A stretch of 64,000 nt of DNA from Nipponacmea schrenckii (taxonomy: Eukaryota; Mollusca; Gastropoda; Lottiidae): NCBI GenBank assembly GCA_030562195.1, contig CM060200.1, positions 18,966,594-19,030,593 of the forward strand, written 5' to 3'. The notes beneath the pieces are model-generated. The model had not been told where the DNA came from and searched no databases. It saw nothing but the letters and a program-made list of their open reading frames with translations. Positions 51,294 to 60,674 of this stretch are shown one piece after another. A program made the position numbers and the translations under genes. Each line of letters starts with the position of its first letter. Within the stretch, counting starts at the first letter, position 1.

Positions 51294-52080
51294 ATAGCTT
51301 GCCAGGCAAGGTAACATACGCCCACTGGCAGCATTGAATTTGAAAAATAAATAGAGCAATAACTTAAAAAAACATTCACTGAATTAATATTGAAGTTAAG
51401 GGCAAAAACTCAAAAACTGTTCATGGAAAATTGTCAAATTAAAACTTGGCCACCATCTATCTATTTCAATACTCATACCAAGTTTCATCAAATCTCTTAA
51501 AAAATTGTACCTTATTTTGTACCCACAAATATTTTTGACGCAATTTTACTAAGTCAAGGGCAATAACCCAAAAACCATTTGTTAAAAAAAGTCAGAAATT
51601 CAAACTTGACTAATGTCTTATCAATTCTGATGCTTACACCAAGTTCCATCAAAATCCTTTGAAAATTAAAGCTTCTTATTGCAACCACAATAGAATTTTG
51701 ACGCAATTTTACTAAGTCAAGGGCAATAACTTAAAACAATTCATTGAAAAACTGTCAAATTCAAACTTGACTGAGGCCTAATCAATTCCAATGCTCACAA
51801 CCAAGTTTCATCAACATCCTCTGAAAATTGGAGGATTTATTGCATCAAAACTAAAATTTTGACAAGATTTTTCTAAGTCAAGGGCAATAACTCAAAAACC
51901 GTTCATGCGATAATTTCCATTTTCGAACTTGACCGAGATATAATCTATATACATGTATACCAAGTTTATTTAATATCGGATAAAAACTGTAGCCTCTATC
52001 GTGGATACAACAAATGTGGACGGACGGACGGACAGGGGCGACGGCAATATACGTCCACATTTCCATGTGGGCGTATAAAA
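51294..52080 (-). mobile_element. Helitron-like element with ~161-bp repeats, copy B
   Basis: Read on the minus strand, this begins TATACGCCCACATGG with a nearly palindromic partner (CCATGTGGGCGTATA). It continues through CCCTGTCCGTCCGTCCGTCC, then four to five repeats with AAACTTGGT and TTGCCCTTGACTTAG at ~161-bp spacing (51551, 51714, 51875). It ends GGGCGTATGTTACCTTGCCT-GGCAAG, matching the end of copy A at 33.99 kb. There is no coding sequence. Its monomers differ strongly from copy A's, so the two arrays probably expanded separately. Confidence 0.7.
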
Positions 52081-52680
52081 AACCCACCCGGATCACCAAA
52101 TTGGGTAGCTTAAGAAACCACTAGTTAGATTCTATAATATGCACTTTATTGGTGAACACTGAGCTTCATTCAACGGATCACTGAAAGTATTGACAAGTAA
52201 CCAGGTTCGTGATTCATTGCCAGTTCTAACCAGGTTCGTGATTCATTGCAAGTTCTCTTAGTAAGTTCTTCTTTAAAATAAGCCTGTATATGCGATTGAA
52301 GCTGTAGATTTTATTATGTGTATTTTAATAAGCATAATATAAAGATTTTAAAAACGATTTTCTTAAGATTTAAGATGGAGAAAACATGGTGCTACTATGT
52401 GATTATTATTGCTGGAGCCACTGCTTGTTGCAAATAAATAATAAATTAGTGTCCAAAAGAAACTATACCACCTGTTTCGAACAACACAAAAAAACTACAC
52501 AATGTAGAAGTTTAGGTTTTGTGTTATGTTTTTTAAAAATCCTTTCACAACATCTTTACAAAAAATTCATTTCCATAAAATCGGTACACTAAATCAATAT
52601 GACAAGCCTTCAATGATAGAGCACTGATCTCAGAAACAAAGGCAAAAGTCACACTTAACATCTCTAAACAGTTAATCAGT
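52081..52680. other. Short intergenic stretch
   Basis: Contains one tandem duplication of a ~30-bp unit (AACCAGGTTCGTGATTCATT, at about 52200 and 52230). No gene is seen; the open frame at 52386-52592 has no domain. Confidence 0.5.
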
Positions 52681-52965
52681 ATTGGGTATGTCCATCATAA
52701 GCATCAATTCATGCCAGGACACAGCTACGGACTGATGAAGTCAGACTTCTGATGACGTTGCCATTCCTCAAGGAGATAATCGTTCCAAGTCTTGGGCGTT
52801 GACCAGAGCCACGGGACAACACCCGAATTGCCGGTCGAGGTGGCCCGAATAAACGCTCGATGGGATTCTTTTCCGGTGAACATGCGGGGCCTTGGCAAAG
52901 TCGGCTTGGACTAGCCAATATCAGTATGTTGTTCCGGTGTCGAGGCGTCAGGAGCTGTCCGCGGT
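52680..52965 (-). pseudogene. Tc1/mariner transposase, C-terminal fragment
   Basis: The minus strand encodes pieces of a Tc1-type transposase end. SPEKNPIERLFG matches the SPDLNPIEHLW block that carries the third catalytic residue (the Glu of DDE). A shifted frame gives NDYLLEEWQRHQ, and VIRSLTSSVRSCVLA leads past a stop to IDAYDGHTQY. The frameshifts and stop mean it is dead. Its missing upstream part is on the far side of the retrotransposon (56.7-57.0 kb). Confidence 0.75.
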
Positions 52966-53339
52966 TTAATAATAATAATAATAGTTTATTTCATTTGAAG
53001 GTCAACGACCCATAGAACATATCTACAGTAATGGCATAAGTTCATATTTACATTGAATTTGGAATAAAGGTGAAATATAGTTATATAGTGTATGTACAAT
53101 ATGTGCAATATAATAATAAATAATTTGATTAAATATAAATAAATTCATATTTTGTAAACTGAGTGAAAAACCTAGGGATAATATAGCTCACAATTAAGCG
53201 GGGAAAGCGTTTCTCATCTTCAGTACATAATAGATGAACTTTGATAGGGCAATTCTGACATTAGGAGAACTATTCGAGATTATATTATAAAAAGTTTCGG
53301 TTGAGGTATGAGGTATATAATGTCTTATATAGGTTTCGC

Positions 53340-53639
53340 GAATATCATTGTAAAGAGTTCATTCAAGGATTACGTGAAACTTGTTTTCAATTCGCCCCAT
53401 ATTGCAGAATTCACATAGCCTTTCTATTTCAGGTAAGCCTAACCATCTACCTTTGACATTTTGTAACTTGATAGCTGAGCACCAAGTGTACATAGAGCTT
53501 GAATAAATTTGTCATAACGTAATAAATATTTTTCAGGCTCCAAGACCGTTTTATACATATAATAATCGTTTAACAAAGAATTGCTTTCTACATTGGAGCG
53601 CCATTCTTGAGTACAACAATCCTCTATTCTCTGTTGCAT
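53340..53639 (-). pseudogene. LINE ORF2 C-terminal region with Cys/His motif
   Basis: The frame at 53439-53639 (CTQEWRSNVESNSLLNDYYM) continues the post-RT region. After a frameshift, the neighbouring frame reads GRWLGLPEIERLCEFCNMG and then ENKFHVIL, a Cys-x2-Cys...His pattern common at the end of LINE ORF2 proteins. Confidence 0.7.
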
Positions 53640-53671
53640 TAGATTCAGGAAATGCCCACTGATTGACTTAT

Positions 53672-54721
53672 CTAGGCGTAACCAAAGCCATATCGAAATA
53701 ATAATGATTTTACATGTGTGGCCCAGTTAACTCTACCACTTCTATCCAAATTAAATAACATTATATAAATATTCTTCGGTAGCCTGTGATCTTGCATTTC
53801 TAATAAACCGACCCAGTACTTAATACATTTTATAGAATATTTACAAAATAATGGTCGTCTTCCACATTCACCTAGAACGGCAGCATTACATGCCTGATTA
53901 GGGAATTTCAAAATGAATTTAAGGAATTTGATTTGTACATGTTCTATGGATTCGTAAGAACTATGGCCCCATATTTCCGACCCGTAGGTTAGGATTTGAT
54001 ATATCATGTGATCGAATATCTTTAGTGCTATGTCGATTGGGATTCCAAGTAGCTTTCTATTGAGACATTTAACTAATGCAAGTGCCTTATTTGTTTGGAC
54101 TTTCAGTGCGTCTAGTGCTCTAGTCCAGATCAGTTTTGGTCTAAATACCAATCCCAGATATTTATAATTATTTACACATTCTATAGCTTCTCCCACGAGT
54201 CGCCATTTCTCGTAGGATCTTAAGGGACCACCATTCCTGAAGACCATAACCTTTGTCTTGCTCTTGTTTACAGACATACCGTATTTATTACAAAATAATT
54301 CGACACTATCGAGTTGTTTTTGAAGATTAAATGCAGTATCTGCAATGTTACTAATATCATCTGCAAATAACAAGGAGAAGGCATTGTCATGGTCCTCGGA
54401 GACAAAGACACCTTTGCAGCCACAATGTTCCAATTCTGTAACAAATTGATTAATAAAAAGAGAGAACAGTATAGGACTTAAAATACATCCTTGTCGAGTG
54501 CCAATACAGCATGGAAATGTTTCCGTTACACCATCTTGAGATTTGACACAAGATTTACAGCAACTGTACATATTTCTTAATATTTTGAGGAATTTGCCAT
54601 GAATTCCACAATTAATAAGACAGGACCACAAGTACTCGTGCCGAACAGGATCAAATGCCCGGCTAAAATCTATGAAAAGACAGTATAGACGCCCACCCTT
54701 CTTCGATATATATTTGCTCAC
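53672..54721 (-). pseudogene. LINE reverse transcriptase, catalytic part
   Basis: A 349-residue open frame contains the main RT motifs in order: LFIDFSRAFD (first catalytic Asp, about residues 15-24), GTRQGCILSP (about 74-83) and LLFADD (the F-A-D-D box at about 119-122). A thumb and connection-like region with LTYGSEIWG follows. It is open across its length, but its upstream end breaks in a frameshift near 54,720 (the neighbouring frame reads KIIENWLVSGG). The start Met is therefore an artefact of the break. Confidence 0.9.
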
Positions 54722-54809
54722 TATCCCCTGTACGTTAAATATTTGGTCATATTTCCGCCTGAAACCAGCCAGTTCTCAATAATCTTATCAAAGCTATCAC
54801 ACCATGTGC

Positions 54810-55067
54810 TTAATCTGTTGTAGAGCACCTTTGTGAACAGTTTGCTAACAACGGCAGTAAGGAGATACATCTATAATTGTCCACACAATTCCGGGGACTT
54901 TTCTTGTGGATTTGACATATTATAGCAGTATTCCATTCCACAGGAAAGATTCCTTGATCGAAGATCTTATTAAACATAGATTTTAATATTGGTATAAATA
55001 GATATTTGACTTCTTTAATAGTTTCTAAACATATTCCGTCAATACCAGCAGATTTGCCACTTTTCAT
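54810..55067 (-). pseudogene. LINE reverse transcriptase, fingers segment
   Basis: KSGKSAGIDGICLETIK and FPVEWNTAIICQIHKKSPRN with DNYRCISLLP are classic early RT motifs (K-S-x-G-x-D-G and N-Y-R-x-I-S-L-L). A frameshift follows; the continuation VVSKLFTKVLYNRL is in another frame. Confidence 0.85.
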
Positions 55068-55098
55068 ATCAGAGATACATTTATCAAGTTCACTGTCT

Positions 55099-55441
55099 TT
55101 AATTGGCCTGTTTCACAAAGGAATAGGTCGCTAAAGTACTTGAATTACAAATACTAGATGTTATCTCATGTTTCAATTTGTTTGCATGTTCTCGTTTTTT
55201 ACTAGAGCACAAACATTTGAATTTTGCACGAAGTTGTTGATAAGCTTCAAGATCAGAGTCGAGATTTGATTCCCGGAATACATTTAAGAATCTGTACTTA
55301 TCTTCTTTTAGTTTCTCACAATCTCTATCAAACCATACAGGCTGTATTTTTTCTTGATAACTTCTTTTACCATATTTTCTGATGCTGGAATCGATGGCTC
55401 TATAAATAATCTCATTGAAAATATGAACAATAGAATCTTTA
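55099..55441 (-). pseudogene. LINE ORF2, linker between endonuclease and RT
   Basis: Reads SKDSIVHIFNEIIYRAIDSS, then KIQPVWFDRDCEKLKEDKYR, then LEAYQQLRAKFKCLCSSKKR. This Trp-Phe-Asp...Cys/Lys pattern is typical of the region between endonuclease and RT. The frame joins the segment at 55918-56192 once the inserted element and one TTAA are discounted. Confidence 0.8.
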
Positions 55442-55442
55442 C

Positions 55443-55916
55443 TTAAAGGGATAATAGGCGTTAGAACGAACATAAAATTTTAAGTTCACTCAAATTTGGA
55501 CAATAACAGTATATATCCATCAGTGGACTTACCTATACATCAAAATCCCTCTAAAATCCGATAAATCCCTAAAATAAAGTAGTTAATCATAAAACGCTTG
55601 AGCCATCCATCAAGCGATTTTCAAATCGTGTAAATATAGAGGGAAGTAACTCTAACATGTGAGTTTTCACGCGTCCTTGACCCCTACTGTTGAAGTCCAC
55701 AATGATGTTTTAGCGTTGATTTACCAGACGCTTTTATTCTCAAACTGAATGGAATCGTCGCTGGCTCACTTTTTTTTAAAATTCCGAATATTTTTTTATT
55801 GTGGCTTTTTAAAATTTGGTAAAGTGTGGGAGGCATACTTATTTAACTAATAGTCAATATGAAACACAAATATAAGCCGTAGGACGAGTGTATTCTAACG
55901 CCTATTATCCCTTTAA
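55443..55916. mobile_element. TTAA-flanked miniature element inside the LINE
   Basis: TTAA at 55443-55446 and 55913-55916 flanks a 466-bp unit with perfect 20-bp TIRs, AGGGATAATAGGCGTTAGAA. The host LINE frame is in register on both sides (CTDVSL on one side, LSKDSIVH on the other), which supports exact insertion with TTAA duplication. There is no coding capacity. The ends recall piggyBac-type non-autonomous elements. Confidence 0.85.
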
Positions 55917-55917
55917 G

Positions 55918-56230
55918 GATACATCGGTGCATATCATTTCAAACATGTTCTTGGAATACTCATCGGTAATCCGTGCCAAATATTTGTCTTTATTGATGGA
56001 TCTCCAATTGATTTTATGGTACTGCATATAATCATAATTGTCTAAATCAGATTCAGTATTGGTGGGAACTTGTGGTTTGCTCAGTTTGATATCACATTGT
56101 ATGGGGTAGTGATCAGACTCGTCTATATCCAGCATCAAAGTCCATGATATATTGAGACAATGGGATTGTAGCTGCAAAATAGTCAACGACACTCTTACCT
56201 CTGTTTGCTGTACATGTATAATTTCCAGCT
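55918..56230 (-). pseudogene. LINE endonuclease, C-terminal remnant
   Basis: Frames on the minus strand give YTCTANRGKSVVDYFAATIP, then after a frame change DIDESDHYPIQCDIKLS. G-x-S-V-V-D-Y and S-D-H-x-P-I are the last two conserved blocks of APE-type endonucleases. The earlier ~150 residues, with the catalytic Asn and Glu, are missing. Confidence 0.8.
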
Positions 56231-56249
56231 ACCTCACCACACTCATCTT

Positions 56250-56675
56250 ATCCATAAAATATTAAATTGTTCTGTCTTGTCCTGTTTTTGCAGTGATCCA
56301 ATCTTTGCTTTAATTTTGTATTTTCAATCTTCAATTCTGTCACATCTCTTCTTTTATATTGAGCTCATTAACTTGAATTTTTAGGTCAGCTATATCATTT
56401 CTAAGAGATTGAAACATAGCCATGAGATCAGGTGCGACATTTTCTTTTTCGGGGTACACAACTTCTCCAGTTTTACTTAGGGTGCCTTGTCGTGTGTTTG
56501 TGGGCCCAGGATTTCTTTCTATGTCACCACACAGTGCCAGCAATAGTGAGAGTACCAATACTGTGGACATAATCGGGTTGGGACTGCGATTAAACTTTGA
56601 GATATTTCTCCTTGCAATATTTCTATGTTGGTACATACCAATAATCAGTCTCCACATTGCTACTTCCACTCCCAT
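56250..56675 (-). pseudogene. LINE ORF1 remnant with 2A-like peptide and coiled coil
   Basis: The frame from 56675 encodes a hydrophobic stretch, then LLLALCGDIERNPGP, which fits the 2A (StopGo) consensus D-x-E-x-N-P-G-P. A heptad-like region follows (LMAMFQSLRNDIADLKIQVN). After a frameshift the sequence continues ELKIENTKLKQRLDHCKN and NLIFYG, similar to ORF1 coiled-coil proteins of LINEs. It ends abruptly where the endonuclease remnant begins. The start Met at 56675 is uncertain. Confidence 0.8.
56502..56560 (-). other. 2A-like ribosome-skipping sequence
   Basis: Minus-strand codons read LSLLLALCGDIERNPGP, with the GDIERNPGP part at 56502-56528. All eight conserved positions of D(V/I)ExNPGP are present, preceded by the usual hydrophobic stretch. 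In known 2A sequences translation releases before the final Pro, separating the upstream peptide from the downstream protein. Here the element is otherwise dead. Confidence 0.85.
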
Positions 56676-56699
56676 GTTATGCTAATAGGTACCAGTTGT

Positions 56700-57020
56700 T
56701 CCAATATAATCCAATAGAAGTCTAATTCACAAGATATGTATGGCGCATACACTTTGAAACATAGATGACGTGAACGGATACCATACTGTCGTAGTCTTCT
56801 GTAGAAGGTCTGTCGACTGATCATGTGTCCCAGTGTTGTTGCCGCCATGGACGTCGCTGTTACGCTACGTTTCCTCAGGTGTATTACCCCGATGCAACGA
56901 TCTTAACAGGACGTGGTTGCTTGTGCCTTCCACTCTTGGGCCTGTATAACCCATGACCTTTCTGACCTAACCGCTGCATCAACATGTGCATAGTGATGTT
57001 TGCACAGCACAACCTTTTGA
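56700..57020 (-). pseudogene. Tc1/mariner transposase, N-terminal fragment
   Basis: The minus strand encodes DRCIGVIHLRKRSVTATS, then LGHMISRQTFYRRLRQYGIR, the second helix-turn-helix of Tc1-type transposases. Upstream in shifted frames is YRPKSGRHKQPRPVK, like the GRPR hook between the two DNA-binding domains. Same strand as the C-terminal fragment at 52.7-53.0 kb, in the right order if the LINE between them inserted later. The central catalytic part is missing. Confidence 0.75.
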
Positions 57021-57029
57021 AGTTTTTTT

Positions 57030-57975
57030 TTACATGTGCAGCACATGCTAGAGAAGAATTTTTACGAAATTGAGACTTTTCCCCCGGAAGTGATCAAATG
57101 TTACCTGTATTTTTCATCGACAGTGTTGTGTGGAATACGAATTGCTATGTAATACTAAAAAAGTAAAAAACAATTTTGAAAAAATTTTGGTATCGTTTCG
57201 TTTGGGCACTAGTTTATATTGTTAAAATTCGACAAAATATTTATATATTATATATACAGTATGTAATTACATGTAATACAAGATAGTATTTATTGGGCTT
57301 ACGTAATACATAATATGTATATAAATATACTAAAGTTCAAAATCGTTTACCGAAACCCATGATCCTACAAAAACTTTTTGACGAATTAAAGGCAGCAGGC
57401 AATGAACATTTCATATAAGGGATTATATCTATCATACGTGAGTAAGTATTTCATAATGAAAGGTGATATCAGGTGTCTATGAGAGTAAGTATACCAGTAT
57501 ACCTCCGTCCTAGCTGCTCACATACACAACACAAACATAGGCTATGAATAATATAGGGCGCAACCAGTCCAAAATAGTGTCTCATGTGACACCATTGATA
57601 AATAACAAATTACTAATCTGTTTTCTGTGTGTCACTTAAGTTCCGGTAAAGCCATGATAGACTATTGTATATTTTTGGATAAATATTACATGAAGTAAGT
57701 ATTTTGATTTCTTTTTGGCAGTACTTTCGACATAACACATAGCAATTCACAGAATAATCCGAACTTTTTGGAGGTTTCAGTATCTATTTCACCGGCAAAA
57801 CAATGCTGGTGTAAATTAACAACTTAAATTGTTTAATAAGGTATTTTTTTTTAAAGAAATCGAGCCTTTTCCATGTAGGGCCTACATGTATGGACAAAAC
57901 TATTGTATGATGATATCACGAAAAAAAATAATGTCTAATTCAACGAACATGTATATTATTACAGGTTGAGTAGAC
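57030..57975 (+). other. Upstream region of the TNF-receptor-like gene
   Basis: AT-rich, with no domain-bearing open frame. ATTATTACAG just before 57966 resembles an acceptor, so a 5' untranslated exon may lie in this stretch. No TATA box is clear enough to call. Confidence 0.4.
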
Positions 57976-58053
57976 ATGAAGAGGTATATCTTTTATGTTT
58001 TCTTGGCTTTGCTAGAACTGGTAGATGACTCATCCAACAAACCGTCGAGAAAG
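57976..58053 (+). CDS. TNF-receptor-like protein, exon 1 (signal peptide)
   Basis: The ATG at 57976 opens 26 codons ending at AGAAAG|GTAAGT, a strong donor in phase 0. The start MKRYIFYVFLALLELVDDSS has a basic N-terminus and a hydrophobic core, as expected for a signal peptide. The next exon opens directly with cysteine-rich receptor sequence, which supports this start. The complete protein made by the four exons is 234 residues. Confidence 0.8.
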
Positions 58054-58522
58054 GTAAGTAGGTAACTGTATGATATGTCACTATTTAGCACTGTTTTCCT
58101 TGATGCAGTGATGCCAGTAAAAAGGCTAAGAGAAAACATCCTTTTGTTCTGGTGTGAAAATACAGGCTCTTGTGCTATAAGCATTGCAGTGAAAATCATA
58201 ATAGGATTATTACTATAATGCCAGTATGCTGTGCTGTCCCTGGGCAGATGAAAATGCATTCAGAGCAACTTACTCTTACAATTTACGTTAAGCAATTTAT
58301 ACAGTTCCACACTATTGAGCATGTGTAACATTGCATTGAAACTTGAAATATAAAAACATAAAAATAGAAGTTATATGTGTTCATTTATCGTTAAAGTTTT
58401 CCCAACCTGATTTTATAAAACTAAATTTGGATTATTGTAAATTGTATTTGGAACAACAAATTTTGTTAATATCCGTTGTTTGGAGACACATTACCATGCC
58501 TGATAATTGTATTTTTTGTTAG
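58054..58522 (+). other. Intron 1 of the TNF-receptor-like gene
   Basis: 469 bp from GTAAGT to TTTTGTTAG. Minus-strand open frames here have no domain. Confidence 0.8.
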
Positions 58523-58847
58523 GGCATGTACGAGGCAAAACCAGGCCATTGGTGCCAACGATGTCCACCCGGAAATCATTTGGTGAAAATTTGTGAATTC
58601 AACGAAGGACCTTCAGATTGTAAAACATGCCCAGAAAACCAATACATGGATAAAGCAAATAGTGAGACCGAATGTATCGCTTGCATGATCTGTAACATTG
58701 GAAGACATGAAGTGAAAGCTTGCACCAAAACAAATAACACAATATGTCAATGTGCTCCGGGCAAATTTTGGATAGAGTATTCAAATCTTTATGAAGAGGG
58801 TTATTGCTTATCTCATACAATTTGTCCTCATGGAACAATAAAGCATG
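58523..58847 (+). CDS. TNF-receptor-like protein, exon 2 (cysteine-rich domains)
   Basis: 325 nt from TTTTGTTAG|GGCATG (phase 0) to CATG|GTGTGT (phase 1). It encodes about two and a half TNFR cysteine-rich domains: HWCQRCPPGNHLVKIC through DCKTC; ENQYMDKANSETECIACMIC through CTKTNNTICQC; and APGKFWIE through CLSHTICPHGT. Cys spacing, the CxxC pairs and the NTxCxC signature are those of TNFRSF ectodomains. In the family these bind TNF-type ligands as trimers at the cell surface. The ligand here is unknown. Confidence 0.9.
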
Positions 58848-58954
58848 GTGTGTATATTATATATGTATATTTTTCTTTCTGATGATTACTTAAAAAATTA
58901 GCAGGTGTCTTTTTAATAGAAAATAATTCAACAAGTATATACTATGCTTTGAAG

Positions 58955-59146
58955 GTACTCCTTACCATGATGCAGTATGTGCGAAGTCTTCCAGTAGATC
59001 AACCTCTCAGTCTCAAACAACACCAGTCCCCGAGGAAACAACTACTAGAGGTGAATCAATACTCTGTACGACAACAAGTTCTAGTGTCTCCACAACTTGC
59101 CCAAGTAGTCATCCAGTTTCCTGTAAATCGTCACAACAATGCTGTG
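58955..59146 (+). CDS. TNF-receptor-like protein, exon 3 (end of CRD3 and Ser/Thr stalk)
   Basis: 192 nt, phase 1 at both ends (TTTGAAG|GTACTCC and TGCTGTG|GTATGT). It begins GTPYHDAVCAKS, the usual close of a TNFR domain. A stalk rich in Ser and Thr follows (SSSRSTSQSQTTPVPEETTT), likely O-glycosylated. Four further Cys (ILCTTTSS, TTCPSSH, VSCKSSQQCC) sit near the membrane and could form an extra disulfide loop or dimer contacts. An overlapping open frame starting at 58949 in another register is a shadow. Confidence 0.8.
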
Positions 59147-59212
59147 GTATGTATACTTCATATTTTTTTTTTAATTTATTATTTCACATAATCATACAAG
59201 TTATTCTTTATA

Positions 59213-60262
59213 CTAGTCCAAATTACAAATTCTTCTCATCCAAGTTACACATCATACTCATCCAAATTATACATCATACTCATCCAAAGTACTCATTATA
59301 ATCATTCAAGTTACACATCATACTCATCCAAATTATACATCATACTCATCCAAATTGTACATCATACGCATCCAAATTATACATCATACTCCAAAGTACT
59401 CGTTATAATCATACAAGTTACTCATCATACTCATCTAAATTATACATCATACTCATCTAAATTATACATCATACTCATCCAAATTGTACATCATACTCAT
59501 CCAAATTATACATCATACTCATCCAAAGTACTCGTTATAATCATCCAAGTTACTCATCATATTCATCCAAATTATACATCATACTCATCCTTTATACATC
59601 ATACTCATCCAAAGTACTCGTTATAATCATCCAAGCTACTCATTATAATCATCCAAGTTACACATCATACTCATCCAAATTATACATCATACTCATCTAA
59701 AGTACTCGTTATAATCATCTAAGTTACTCATTATAATCATCCAAGTTACTTATCATACTCATCCAAATTATACATCATACTCATCCAAAGTACTCGTTAT
59801 AATCATCCAAGTTACACATCATAGTCATCCAAGTTACTTATCATACTCATCCAAATTGCACATCATACTCACCCAAAGTACTCGTTATAATCATCCAAAT
59901 TATACATCATACTCATCCAAGTTACTCATTATAATCATCCAAGTTACACATCATACTCATATTATACATCATACTCATCCAAAGTACTCATTATAATCAT
60001 CCAAGTTACTCTTCATACTCATCCAAGATACTTATCATACTCATTCAATATACTATTCATACTCATCCAAGTTATCCGTCATACTCATCCAAGTTACTTA
60101 TCATACTCATCAAAATTACACATCATACTCACCCAAAGTACTCATCATAATCATCCAAGTTACTCATCATACTCATCCAAGTTACTAATCATACTCATTC
60201 AAGATACTAATCATACTCATCCAAGTTATCCGTCATACTCATCCAAGTTACTTATCATACTC
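59213..60262. repeat. 22-bp minisatellite in intron 3 of the TNF-receptor-like gene
   Basis: About 48 units of roughly 22 bp, variants of CATACTCATCCAAATTATAC+AT and CATCCAAAGTACTCGTTATA+AT, run for just over 1 kb. Variants alternate in higher-order patterns (AAATTATAC, AAAGTACTCG and AAGTTAC types), suggesting duplication of multi-unit blocks. It fills most of the intron between the stalk exon and the membrane exon (59147-60564). Confidence 0.92.
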
Positions 60263-60564
60263 AAACAATATGCAAACAATGTACAGTTGCAACAGAACCT
60301 CAATCTGACGAAGTCGCATTTCTATATATTTCATTTATTTGTCATTTGTGAAATGTTGCCTCGGTGTTCATGGAGAACAGAGCCACAAAATTTTAATGAA
60401 AAAAAAGAAGAAAAGTTTGTTCAGAAGCTTTTCTAGTATTGAGTGCTTTATATGATTAATAAAATATCATTTATTATGCTTGAGTACATGTTGTATATAT
60501 TTATCCAAGAGTGATCTCCCTCAAATTCAAATTGATCTTGATACTTAAAAAATTATTTTTTCAG

Positions 60565-60674
60565 ATAAATGGTTTGCTTTTGCAATGATTGAACTGGCAA
60601 TTCTGATTGTGCCTGCTATCTTTTTTTGTTACCGTTTCAATAAATTAAAACCTTGTAAGACCGCCGCAATTTAA
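60565..60674 (+). CDS. TNF-receptor-like protein, exon 4 (membrane helix and short tail)
   Basis: Acceptor ATTTTTTCAG|ATAAATGG in phase 1; the carried g gives Asp. It encodes KWFAFAMIELAILIVPAIFF, a single membrane helix, then CYRFNKLKPCKTAAI and a stop (TAA at 60672). The cytoplasmic tail is about a dozen residues, with no death domain and no TRAF-binding motif. By analogy with decoy receptors (TNFRSF10C/D types) it may be a non-signalling receptor, or it may signal through a partner. That is inference. Confidence 0.82.

Larger units (their letters stand above)
52966..56700 (-). mobile_element. Decayed APE-type non-LTR retrotransposon (LINE)
   Basis: On the minus strand the order is an N-terminal 2A-like segment, a coiled-coil ORF1 remnant, the C-terminal end of an endonuclease, reverse transcriptase, and a Cys/His-type tail. 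It finishes in an (ATT)n microsatellite at 52966-52983 preceded by AAATAAACT, typical of CR1/L2-like 3' ends. Several frameshifts, a large internal deletion in the endonuclease and a 470-bp inserted element make it inactive. The 5' limit near 56.7 kb is approximate. I do not assign a clade firmly. Confidence 0.85.

Noticed and set aside
56422..56685. + strand open frame over the LINE start
   Set aside because: It is the antisense of the 2A-containing frame, which has the recognisable motif.
58599..58838. Minus-strand open frame over the TNFR exon
   Set aside because: Antisense shadow of the cysteine-rich exon.
58949..59191. + strand open frame overlapping exon 3 of the receptor gene
   Set aside because: Different register from the one that continues the cysteine-rich domain (GTPYHDAVC); phase 1 splicing supports the other frame.
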